Below are positions 47,041-58,062 of a stretch of 64,000 nucleotides of DNA, piece by piece. Made by a program: the position numbers and the translations under genes. The notes under the pieces are model-generated. The model ran no database searches. It saw only the letters and a program-made list of their open reading frames with translations, and was not told the origin of the DNA. The number at the start of each line of letters is the position of its first letter. Position 1 is the first letter of the stretch. Source of the DNA: Callipepla californica brunnescens (taxonomy: Eukaryota > Chordata > Aves > Galliformes > Odontophoridae); the NCBI GenBank assembly GCA_023055505.1, contig JALIRH010000006.1, positions 21,549,105 to 21,613,104 of the forward strand, given 5' to 3'.

Positions 47041-50000
47041 TTTTCTCCTCTCTAAAATCAACTGTGATCTATCCCCTCTATATTTCTCCAACCTGTGTCT
47101 CAGTGGGTCTTTATTAGCAAAAGCCAGCAATGCAGATGTTTGTGATGTTTTTCAGTCTTCCTTAAAAACATATTTAATCAAGGTCAGGATTCAGCTTTCT
47201 CCCTAAACTTATTGAGTCCTCCTAGTCCTTTACTGATATAAAAATCACCATAATTACCCCCGTAACACTGGTTCAGTGCTTGGATGGCTTTGGAGTGGCA
47301 CTGATTCTCAGAGGTGGCAAGTCTTGGGGTAGCACAAGACTGTGTCATGACCTGATGGAGAAGCATGATGTGTTAACTACACAAGGCTCACAGAATGTTC
47401 AGTCAGCAATGTTAGGAAGGTTTGAATTCTAGTTTGCTTTTCTTTCTTTTCATTTTATTATATTATTTATTTTAATAGTTTTAGGAAATCACTGTACACT
47501 TTAAATAGATCTTGATTTTTTTTCCCCTGACATCTTCAACTGAACAGAAAAGTGTCTGTCCATATGATCTTGTTCACATAATTCTGAGAGACAGAATCAG
47601 ATTTGCCATATGTCCTCAGCAATCCAGTTTCCAGGCACTGCACAGATTATGAACATCAGGACAGACCTGACACCATGGTAAGATGGGATCTTTTCTTCAA
47701 GTGAAAAATATGTAAATAGAAAAAAAAAAAGGTTACAAAAAGAAGAATTAATAAAGTTTTTGAGTGAAAGTGCACTACATTAATTTCTAATTTGTAACCT
47801 CATGAGAGATTGAGGAAATAAATTTCAGTCAATAGATGAGGCCCTCAGATATCAATACTTGCTTGACTGCCAGAGAAGAGCAAAGAACAGTGGCCAAAGG
47901 GATGCATTTCTTGAATTACAGCACTTTTCATTATCTAATACCCAGGAGGATTCCCTTGGATGTGCAGAAATGCTAACCGTGATCACATGGGAGCAGGGAA
48001 TCAGAGGGAATGAAGTCTTGATGAGCACAGTAACATTTCAGCTGCTGGATAACCCAGACGCAGCGGGCTGTTTCCCAGTCAGAGAGAAAGTAGTGTATTA
48101 CGAAGCTAAAACTTTCCCCTGCCTCGAACCGTAACTGATTCATTTTTGTGATAAATTATTTACAAAAAACAAACAGCGCTTTTGTCATCTATCGCCTGCA
48201 ACTCCTTCAGTGGCGTTTTATATGATTCATTCTGATCTCCCAACATCACTTTGAGAGGAGAATGATGCTTTCTTTGAAAGTATATATAGGTTGTCCAAGT
48301 TCTCTGCCTTCTGCACTATATGCCATGGGCAAAGTAATTTGGAGTAAGATGGAATATCATGCTGAACATGCCGATCCTGTCAGTAAACATAATGCTAAAA
48401 GGTTAGCAGGATATAATGATTGATGATCCATTCATTGTCCCTCTTCACTGGCTACTCTATTATTATTTGTCAGAACTGAGGCTTGAGGAGGAAAATGAAA
48501 AACAGAAAGGCAGAGCCTTTGCAAATATTACGGTGGGATCTCTGAATCATATGGAGGGGGTGACATGAGACAACAGTCTGGTCAGAGAAGCATGCAAGGA
48601 GACATCACTTGCTTTTCAAAGAGAAGGAGCAAGGAATGCAGATGTAAAGGAATGTTGTAACTTGGATTTTATAGTTGAATTTGAGGAGCCTAAATTCCAT
48701 TAAGTCCATTTACATTTCATGAGACTGCATGAGTCAGAGACCTTTTCTTTATATTTCCTATGTTACTCTGTTTTTAGTTGTGATCATGAATTCGGGCACT
48801 AGTGATTCAGTGCTTATTCTAATATGACTGCATCTTTTCTCTGACACAGTCTGTATCGTCCATGCATTTTTAAATCAAATCAGTGATTTGCAACTAATTC
48901 CTCGGTCCAGAATAAGAAAATGTGGTTATTTCCCCCTCACCTATCATGTTATTTAGCTGACTCATTTTCAGGGAATATTTATAACATTCTCTGGGAACAA
49001 TCTTTCAACAAGGATTTGTTTAACATAATGCTCATCTGCTCAATTGATTCATATTTCCAAGAGCAGTCTTGCACTTCAGCAGAGCAATTTTGTGCTTGCT
49101 CTTTTCTGTTTGTAGTATTAAATAATTATTATAATGTCTCAAAGGATAAGCAAGCATTATACAGCAAATTGCAAATACCAAAAATACTGTACTATAGGCA
49201 AGGGAAAAAACTTATAAAAAATAATATGTGAACTGTCCTATTTTTCCAAACACAAAATGATACTTAGCTGAAGTAGAAACTAGTTGTAGTGATTGTTAGC
49301 AATGACAGCTATTCACAGCTATTAAACGCAGGTGAAATATTGCATACTCATATCACTTTCCTGGGAAAAAAAAAACATTGAGCAAGATCATTCAAATACA
49401 GATTATTCTCAAATCATATACTAGGGTAAAGCCATGGCTAGCCAAACTCTCATATACAGTCTGACAGTCCTGGACCCCTTTCCATTCTTCTAGATATCAA
49501 GGAGTGTAAATAGCTGAGAATTCTGTGCTATGAAGGTGAAAAAAAGAAACAAACCATGCTGCAGAAAGGTTGTGATGATGGTTCTTGCTGTTTCTCATTC
49601 TATTTACTTGGTTTCACCAACAAAAGAGAGGGAGGTTGTAGTGAATATTTGTAACTGTTAATTTTCTGGGCAGTTCTCAGAAACGTCCATTAGACAACAT
49701 GGAATGGGAATGCTGAGAAAGTCCCTGCTGTAGTTAAAAACTTGAATTAGTTGGGAGCAGAGATTTCTTGGCATTAAACAATCATAGGAATGTTATTAAG
49801 CACAGCAACAGTGAGCAAAGCTTCTATACCTCCTTACTTGAAAGATATGTGCCAAGAACTGTATTCCACAAACACTAACATTATGATCATGTTTTCAAAG
49901 CTTTCAGACTTCTATATTTAACAGATTACTGAACTGTTCTATCAGTCACTGTGTACACAGTTCTTTCCCTTCTGAAGAATTATGACTGTATCTTCAAGAC

Positions 50001-50399
50001 AAGATCTTTGTAAGTTAGAATAAAACGAATGATGTTTATAAATTAGAAATTCCCTGGTATCTTTTGATTAACTGTACATGCATTTTTCCTTTACAATCAG
50101 TAATTCCCTACATCATCAAATGAAATCTAGGTTGAACAAAGAATGTACAAAGAAAAAGACAAAACAATTAAAATTCTTTCTTGTTTTTAAAGAAAAGAGC
50201 AACCTCCAGGATGACTTTTATTGTATGAATGCATGTGCGTGTGTATGTCAGGAAGCACAGCAGGAGGTTTGTTCAAGGGACTGTCAGCTGGGAAATTACT
50301 GCTGCTGAAAGCACAGGCATTCAGCTACTTCTACCCATCTAGATATAAGCAAGATTCATTCGTGCATCTAAGGCTTTTTTTTTTAATAAGAAATAAAAT
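47041..50399. other. Unique AT-rich DNA, no gene seen
   Basis: No repeat or exon recognised. An A run lies at about 47720-47730 and a T run at 50375-50384. Confidence 0.5.
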
Positions 50400-50500
50400 A
50401 GAAAAGGGAAGGGAAAGGAAGAGAAGGAGAAGAAGGAGAAGGAGAAGGAGAAGGAGAAGGAGAAGGAGAAAGAAGGAGAAGGAGAAGGAGAAGAAGGAAA
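50400..50500. repeat. 101-bp purine tract, mainly (AAGGAG)n
   Basis: Every base from 50400 to 50500 is A or G. The core is a hexanucleotide AAGGAG/GGAGAA array with AAG interruptions. Frames across it encode Arg/Lys/Glu or, antisense, Leu/Phe/Ser runs and are not genes. Confidence 0.95.
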
Positions 50501-53074
50501 TCCAAACAAGATCCAAAGCAAATACTGTTTAATTCTGCACAGACAGATGTGATCAGCTTAGGCTAGAGGGAATCCATTGTTAGAATGCTACAGGAGAGGT
50601 GAATTTAACATGTTTTAAAGACACTCAAAATGATTCATTTTTGCGGGGAAGATTGTATTGACATATTACATTGTGACATTTTATTTCATTGCATGCCTCT
50701 TTTGTCAAGAGCCAATAGTTTCCGAACACCACAGTAAGAATAGAACAGATAAGTCTACATTCGGTCTGTTCACTTTAAATCACTATTTTTATTTGCCTTT
50801 TAAGTTTCCAAAGTGATCAGGTAGTGGGATGAAACCTGTCAAGTTTCATTGTTGGATTTCTTTATACACTATAATCTAAAAACCTTTCTGTGTTCTGGTA
50901 TGACTAAATAAAACAGTATTTTTCTTTCCATGAGCTCTGATGATATTTGATAATATACATTGCAAAAACCAAACCAAACCAAAAAACAACTTCCCTTGGG
51001 TATAAAGCTGGAATCTGGATTGTAAATATATGGAGGAAATGAAGAAAATATCAGCCATGAAAAGAGACAGCATGACTGAGAAATGTTTCCAGCCCATAGC
51101 CCAACAGCCAGCACCGATGAATAGAGCTGAAATCCCAAGAGTGAGCTGCAGCTTTTCTGTGACTGGCAGAGAGATCTGTGTGTTTCCTTGCTTTCAGGAA
51201 AATATATTTAACAGCCAGATTTCCCATTCCATTTCTTATCTTCCAATACCTTCCTTTGCCATCATGTCTCGTCATATCTAGGCTTTTATCGCCTTTACAA
51301 GCCTTTATCACCTCTTCCGTTTGTAGATTTGTTTTGGAGTATAACATGTTTACTTCTGATTATATCACATAAGAAAAAGTCCCTATTCGTAGTCTTATCC
51401 ATATGTCTGTCTGAGGAAGATACATTTTCTTAGCTTGCTTGTAGCCAGCTAGGTGTTTGACCTGGCACAAAGTGCCACATGGAGTGAAGTGCTCAATGAC
51501 CATCCTTTCACAACACAAAGTGAATCCATGCTTGATAGGATAACAAGTTCTGTAAGTGATATAGACTAGTATTCTTCCTTAATCATCTGTCAAAAATGGG
51601 AAGTTGAACACTTTACTTCACATCAGGAGGAAATGAAAGACGGACATTTTCGGCAAGACTAGATCTCAGCTTTGGGAACTGCAGGAATCACTGCAGGAAT
51701 TAGCCTAATCTGGTATCGTGCTGGCTGAAAGGCATAAAGAGTCCACCCTGAAGCCAAAGCAGAGTATGAAATAACTAAAAAGCTCTCTGCTATTGTACAT
51801 GTTTATTAGTTATCTAGACGACAGTTTTAGTAGAAATTAGGAGTCATTTATTTGCACTTTGAAGTTTGTCTTGTCCTCTTTGACCTCAGCACTTCTTTCC
51901 CTGGATATTAAATATATTTCTTCTGCATTTCTGGACAGACTCATGGTCTTAAGTGTCTCTCCCCATGGAGCACAGAGCTGTGAATGTTCCCTGGTCCAAG
52001 TCCCCCTCGTTTGCATATGCTCTGTCATTATAACAGTTCCATTTTTGTGCACCTTTTTGGTGCCAGCCCTTGATCAAAAGCAATTCAAACATCTCCATCT
52101 TGGCCAGTTTAATTCTGCACCTGCACATGGGTGGTAGCTAGCATCAATACCAATTTACCTCCCTCATTAATTGTGCTGAACCACATGGGAATGCTGTATC
52201 TCCAATGGCATCACGTGATATTTTCCTAAGAGATTCTTTTGTGATAAAAAAGCTATTTTCCTACTGTGGCCAGCTCAACAGCTGCAAACCATCCAATTGT
52301 TCTCAGTGCCACCTTTCTCAGCACCTCAGTCATGATTGCTGACTAGATGAACCCCAAAGCACAATAAGACTATCTCTGGGTAAGGACAAGCATGACAACA
52401 GCTCTCACTTAGTATTAAATTTTTCTTTTTCACATGAACCAATCCTTCCCTCACTGGACACACTTCTTTGGCTGCAACAAACAGAAGAAAATTTTCCTAA
52501 TTCACTAGCTTTCCCTTCTGAATTTGAGTTTCTTTGTTACAATATTCTAGGAGCTAACCCAACATTTTGTCTGCTCGCATTTCCAATCCAGTGCTGTTCC
52601 CAATGATTTCAACAACAGTGAGTCATGTTCCACACCAAATTATATTAAACTATTATATCATCATTGAAACGTGAAAGAAAGTCACTTGCACTTTAGCAGG
52701 GAAATGATTTTTCAGACAGCATTTCTGTTGATCATTCTAGTTAGAGTCAGTTCTCACTACCAGAACTCCTTCTGACCTCACCAACTTACTGGATTGCTTG
52801 TTTCCTTTCTAGCTGTTAGCTATGTGAGTTGGCCTGTGGTGCCACTGAAGTAACATTCTGCCTTTACTGAGTTTTTTAATATGACTCTTTCTGACTATCT
52901 ATATTGCTTGGCATTGTTCATGTCTGTGCTCCCTGAGTTTCTGTTGAACTTTCTATGCTTTGTGAAAAACTTCAGTCTTTTGCAATGAAAACTAGCAGGA
53001 TCTCTACTACAGTTTAGACTTTGGGGAGAGATCGCAGTCAAAGATCCAGTTATATGTCCATTGTCCCTAAATGC
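50501..53074. other. Unique AT-rich DNA, no gene seen
   Basis: Contains a small CCAAA-type tract at about 50967-50990 and a 12-bp tandem duplication ACTGCAGGAATC/ACTGCAGGAATT at 51678-51701. No gene recognised. Confidence 0.5.
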
Positions 53075-53832
53075 AGACAGAAGAGCTGGGCAGAGAGGAA
53101 CCTGGTGAGGTCAGACAAGAACAAGTCTAGAGTCTTGCACCTAGGAAGGAACTACTGCGTGCATCAATACAGGCTAGGGGATGACATGATGGACATGAGC
53201 TGGTGGACAGCAGGTTGGCCATGGGCCAGTAGTGTGCCCTTGTGCAGAAGGCCAATGGCATCTTGGGGGGCATTAAAAATAGCATGGCCTGCAGGTCAAG
53301 AGAGGTTCTCCTCCCGTTCTACTCTGCTCTGATGAGGCCACATTTAGACTACTGCATCCAGTTCTGGGCTCCCCAAATCAAATTAGACAGGGATCTCTTA
53401 GGAGGCCAGCAGAGGGCCGCAAAGGGACTGGAGCATCTCCCACATGAGGAAAGGCTGAGTGAACTGGGGGTGTTCAGCCTGGGAAAAAGAAGGCTGAGAA
53501 GGGATCTAATAAATGTTCTAAGTATCTAAAGGGAGGTGGGACCCAAATGGATGAGGCCAGGCTCTTCTTGGCAGTGTGTAGTGATATGACAAGGAGCAAT
53601 GGCATAAAACTTGGATAAAGAAAGTTCCAAACATACATGCAGAAGAACTTCTTTATGATAAAGGTGACGGAGCACTGAAACAGGATGTCCAGAGGAGTTG
53701 TGGAGTCTCCTTCTATGGAGATATTCAAGACCTGCTTGGATACTCTCTTGTATGAACTATTGTAGGGCACCTGCATTAGTGGAGGTTGGACTCAATGATC
53801 TCAACCCTTGCAATTCTTTGATTCTGTGATAT
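53075..53832 (+). mobile_element. CR1 LINE, C-terminal ORF2, 3' UTR and tail
   Basis: Longest continuous 3' region of a sense CR1 in the window. Begins 'gagctgggcagagaggaacctggtgaggt-cagacaagaacaagt', then a frame 53242-53529 with [45 protein letters not shown] and KRRLRRDL, the C-terminal end of CR1 RT. The 3' UTR follows ('gtgatatgacaaggagcaatgg') and ends at CAATTCTTTGATTCTGTGAT. The segment before the RT end is frameshifted. Confidence 0.93.
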
Positions 53833-56737
53833 GTCAAGCTGTCATGAAACTGAATATAGCTTATAGAAAGCTTGTTTTATTATTCTTTGGAAGTTCCTTG
53901 ATTCTTGTGGCTTACTGGTTAAGGTTTATCTTTGAGGAATGTGCAGTGTTTTTGGCCAAGGCTTATAGTCCAGTCCAGTTCTATTTCCAGAAAAAAATTC
54001 TAAAGCTTATAAATTCTTTATTTTTTATATTTTCTACCTTCCATGACTGTTCCCATTTGTTTCCGTTATATCTTTTTGCTCAATTGAAAAGAAAAAAGAA
54101 AAAAAGAAAAAAAACACCCTGCCTATAAGTTTCAAGAAAAAATGACTTATTAAGGCATCCTAAATATCATTAATCATTCAGAAGGTGGGAAAATCCAGGC
54201 ATTGGAAATAAGACCTTAGATCTGTTCCCTTCCTTGTGCATGTTCTGTGTCATTAGCTGTGTGGTCACATACTTTTCTTAATATTGTGCAGTAATTTAAT
54301 TGAGCTTCCAAGATTACCAGGTGGGTGTGGATATGGTACCAATTACTATTCGCTGTGTGCTCCATCTCTCCAGGAAGTATGTATATTGTTCCGGAAATCT
54401 GTTCATTTTCTGCAGGCCTTCCCAGGCAGCTCTTTCTTGTGCACTTTTGGTTGTGCTTAATTGGAGTTCCTACACTTGAAGAAATTTGAAAATGAAGAGA
54501 GAGAAATTCAAGGGAAAGGACAGAGAAGGAAACTATTTCAATCCTTGTGGGTCATCTGTTCAGGGATGCTGACTCTTTTGCACCAGAAGGAGAATTTCAT
54601 GTTTGGATTGTATTTAGAGCTCTTTCAGGGTTTGTAGCCTTCTTTTTTAGAGCAGCCTTGTCCATCTTACAAGACAGTTTCCATCTATGATGTAAATGTC
54701 CTGCTAAAAACATGTCATATCCAGTATAACTGTCAAAATGGCACGATGACGGGGAGCTTACTGAAGACAAACATACCAATAGACTCAAAACATTTGCATT
54801 TGTTGTTTATAGGAAAGCAGGTGGGGAAATATCTCAGTTCTTCATTCATCTCATGAAAGTCACATGCGGCAGGTGACGCCCAGTCTGAGATCCTACCTCT
54901 ACACCACCTGGTCTCACCGTGACCTTGGTATACAGAGGAAAGGAAGCAACCTGGTTTTTAGGCCCCCAAATGGAAACCACTGTGCTTTGTTCCATTTAAG
55001 TATCATTTCAAATAATCAAAGCTAATTTATATCTTTATAATAAATAGTCTCATGAGCTCAGAGCTGGGACAGAACTTGGTCTGGTATTTTACTGCCTCGC
55101 AGAAAATAAGTGACTGACCTGTAAAGCACTGGTGCATTCTGATGACTACATTTAGGCCTTTAGCTGTATATTTTGGCAAGCACTAGAAGTCTTCTGGAAC
55201 AAACTTTAACATGTAATGAGAAACCAACACGAAAGCCTCAGCAGAAGCACTACTATTCCTCCTGTCCCTGCAGGTTGCCAGTGGTGCCAAATGGGCTTCA
55301 ACTCCAGGGCATGCAGCCTGCCCTCCCATCTTCACTGCTGTTCTTTCAGCTCATACCAGATCCTCACTGTGCAGCCAGCTCCACCTTGTTGCCTTCTTAC
55401 TCTCTGCTCTAGACAGGTTTCTCAGGCTGTAGTGTGCTGAATTCACTTCAGTGTAACTAATTAATGAAAGCATCACTTCTACTTTAGTCTCTTACTTGTG
55501 TTGCTACTGGGTTCCGCTGGGAATAATAAAAGACATGGAATAGGGAGTGCTTTGTTAGTAATGATAAAAAGTGTGGAAATCTTATCAGTGATTGAAAAGC
55601 TAGCATAATTAGATGAATGTGTATGCACATGAGCATGCACAATGTTGGTGTTTTTTTTCATAATTATTAGAAATAATGACATATCAACATTCTCAATAGC
55701 AAGTTTGTCTTTGTGATTATAAAGATCTACAATAATATGCTCTAAGATGAAAAGAAGGGCAAAACTTCTATAATATATTATCAAAACCTGTATAATGTAT
55801 ATTTCTAGCAATGTTGTGTTAAGTTTAGCGTTCTCAATACAAATACTATGCAAACCGAAGAAGTAAAACCTACACTGTAGTGACTGTTAACAGATGGGTG
55901 ACATTTTGTTCTGTTGTTTTTACAATAAAGAGAAACTTATTCAGCCATATGCTGCTCTCTTGCATGTCCTTCATGTGCTTCAATCTGTCTCATTGCCAAC
56001 TTTGTTTACTCTTTCTCAATTTATTAATCAAACTGCAATACACTGGTGTTTTATCATAAACAGCCCTACACTTTACCTGCTAGTCTGAATCTATTAAGTG
56101 GTTTTTATGGCCTGTCTCTCAGAGGGATGTTATTAGATATGTTTCTTCAAAAGCCCTTGCTGAAGGTAGAATAACAGCAATTTTCTATAGGACTCAGAGC
56201 TTTATTTCCCTTTCTGTCTCCACTGGGGTACACAAGATATGGAAGCTACTTCAGGCTAAAAGAATTCAGGGCAGCCAGTGCTTTCTTTTATTAAATTTTC
56301 TCTAGTTTCTCCGCTTGATATCTGCTCTGTAGCAGAAGTGGCTCTCTTTAGATGATGTTTGAAATACATTACCTATGTCACTTGTCTATATACTGATAAA
56401 GCCAATTGCAAACAGTCAAGCATCTGAATTCTACTGTGCAATAAATATGAAAAATGACATTGCATTGGCTCTCTCCTAAATGGAGATGTGGACAATGAAA
56501 CTATGGACATCATAACTGACTTAATATGCTAAGGCTGTAAATCATCACCACCTGAAATCACACAGGGTGAATCATGCAAGTTGAGAGAAGCCTGTAGGAT
56601 CAGCTCGTATCTCATATATGTTCTGGGAGAGAGTTCTGCCAGGATTCACTGAGCTGCAGATTTAATGTCTAAATTCATGTTTCATCTAGTAACCACCATC
56701 AGAAGCAATATCAAAGGAAAATGGGAAAGTTAATAGA
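53833..56737. other. Unique AT-rich DNA, no gene seen
   Basis: An A-rich low-complexity tract lies at about 54088-54115. No repeat body or exon recognised. Confidence 0.5.
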
Positions 56738-56830
56738 AAACATAGAAATAACAGAATTACTCAGGTTGGAAGAGACTTTCAAGATCATCAAGTCCAACTG
56801 CAAACCATATTACCCTAACTCCTTTCTGGT
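56738..56830 (-). mobile_element. CR1 LINE 3'-end remnant (antisense)
   Basis: 'aaacatagaaataacagaattactcaggttggaagagactttcaagatcatcaagtccaactg' is the antisense of a CR1 end. Similarity fades after about 56830. Confidence 0.78.
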
Positions 56831-57060
56831 TTATAGTAGCCAGGAAGTTCTCTCAGAGAATCTCCCTCTAAAGAAACATATAAAACCTTTGTCTTTACAT
56901 AGTTTCTTTTGCTATCGTCACTGCCTAATTATTTTGTGGTACTTTCAAGGAATGTATTTAACTTCATTTATACCCTTTCTCTCACCTCAAAAGGGTGTAC
57001 AGCAAGGAAGAGTATTACATTTTGACTGAAATGTTACAGTATCACTTAAAATATTTAAAA

Positions 57061-57068
57061 CCCTAAAT
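57061..57068 (+). repeat. hAT target-site duplication, left (CCCTAAAT)
   Basis: Eight bases directly outside the left Charlie terminus. The matching octamer CCCTAAGT is at 58055-58062, with one difference. Confidence 0.8.
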
Positions 57069-57138
57069 CATGGGCGTCCAACATTTGGCTTGCATTATCT
57101 GCACTGAGTGAAGAACAGTTGTCTTGTGTCACATACAC

Positions 57139-57680
57139 TAAGGTTGCTCCGAAAGTACTAACTCCCATTTTCGTGGAAAAGACAACTAATACCAAGAGCA
57201 CAATAACACTATTTGATGGAGCAAAATCTCAGATACAGTCCAACACAGTCACCACCGTAAGCCGTGCATTTTCACCAGCAATGAACAAGAGCCTGCATGC
57301 TGTGCTCATAAAAATCTGCACCAGAGGAAGTGACCCACTGTCACTGTCACCACTGCTGAAATGCACCACCCGTTGCCTCACTGTGCTCACATCCACTGTT
57401 GGGGTTCCATAAGCATTCAGCAAGCATTGATGAATGTCAACGGGTGCCATTTTTTCTGCATGGAGGAATTCAATTCCACACCTTTACTTCATACGCACTT
57501 CCATGTCAGATGCCATTCTGTCAGACTGCTCCTCTGCTGCCATCTGTCACACAGCAACAAAACATAATGGACTATTGGTGGGAAAGTTCAGCCTTTTTTG
57601 CTGTACCACCAACATCCACCTCTGATGTCATGGGCCAACACAATAAAACAGGAGGCATTATTTTCAGCGCCGCCCTCACA
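57139..57680 (-). mobile_element. Internally deleted mariner (Galluhop-like) inside the hAT element
   Basis: The left end is (TA)AGGTTGCTCCGAAAGTACTAACTCCC. The right end read backwards is TGAGGGCGGCGCTGAAAATAATGCCTCC. These are diverged versions of one inverted terminal repeat (GGTTGCTCCGAAAGTAATGCCTCC type). TA is present at the left edge; the right-hand TA has decayed. Length is about 540 bp against about 1.3 kb for a full mariner. Only the N-terminal part of the transposase is encoded, and the DD34D catalytic domain is absent. Confidence 0.88.
57229..57543 (-). pseudogene. Mariner transposase N-terminal helix-turn-helix remnant
   Basis: Minus-strand frame from ATG at 57543 to the stop near 57229, interrupted once by TAA at 57484-57486, 19 codons in. 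The part after that stop contains IHQCLLNAYGTPTVDVSTVRQRV, a mariner-type N-terminal segment in which a short helix, 'YG...(V)..STVR.W' and a following helix form the DNA-binding HTH. The expected Trp after STVR is replaced by Gln. Beyond the HTH the frame runs into sequence unlike transposase (SSGDSDSGS, CRLLFIAGENA), and no catalytic Asp motifs occur. The peptide could at most bind DNA. It is probably not expressed. Confidence 0.7.
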
Positions 57681-57731
57681 AAATATGTAATATAGTTCAT
57701 GTATCTAAATAACAAAAATTTATTTTAATCT

Positions 57732-57932
57732 TTAATATCTTTTATTAAAACAAACAAATAAAAAAAGAGAGAAACAAAAACATAGAACTAGTGACATATT
57801 TGACCCTGTGTCTGTGAAACTAAGGCACTGGGCTATTTCAATGGCAGTGGCTGCAATTCTTAGTAAGCTCTCAAGGTGTTTGTCAGAGATTTTTGATGAA
57901 ATTTTACTCCTTCTGCACTTCACCCTTGGCAA
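57732..57932 (-). pseudogene. hAT (Charlie) transposase C-terminal remnant
   Basis: Minus-strand frame of 66 codons containing SKISDKHLESLLRIAATAIE. This matches the hAT C-terminal dimerisation region, which in Charlie-group transposases and their domesticated relatives reads roughly 'S.(L/I)(S/T)(D/N).HL...LRIA.T.IEPDI..L'. Here the usual 'EPDI' is altered to EIAQ, and the zinc finger, RNase-H-like core and catalytic residues are missing. Only about 120 bp separate it from the right terminus, so most of the transposase was deleted. Non-functional as a transposase. Confidence 0.65.
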
Positions 57933-58054
57933 CAGTTAGTCACAAATGTACATACTATCAGAAAGGTATTACATGAATAAGGTGAGATTGTGGAGGGAGG
58001 AATGTTCTTCTCTGATGTGAGAGCTGTAGAAGTAAAGAGGGTTGGACACAGCTG

Positions 58055-58062
58055 CCCTAAGT
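58055..58062 (+). repeat. hAT target-site duplication, right (CCCTAAGT)
   Basis: Directly follows the CAGCTG terminus at 58054. Seven of eight bases match the left copy at 57061-57068. Confidence 0.8.

Larger units (their letters stand above)
57069..58054 (-). mobile_element. Charlie-type hAT transposon containing a mariner (Charlie-Galluhop composite)
   Basis: The left end begins CATGGGCGTCCAACATTTGG. The reverse complement of the right end begins CAGCTGTGTCCAACCC. Both resemble the Charlie-group terminus CAGGGGTGTCCAAC..., each with one or two changes. An 8-bp duplication (CCCTAAAT/CCCTAAGT) flanks the 986-bp element, the diagnostic length for hAT. Inside, on the minus strand, are a hAT C-terminal transposase remnant (57732-57932) and an internally deleted mariner (57139-57680). 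I recall a Charlie/Galluhop composite among chicken repeats; this copy fits it. The element is non-autonomous. Confidence 0.85.

Noticed and set aside
50221..50532. Frame with a long Arg/Lys run, and antisense Leu/Phe-Ser frames
   Set aside because: Product of the AAGGAG purine tract.
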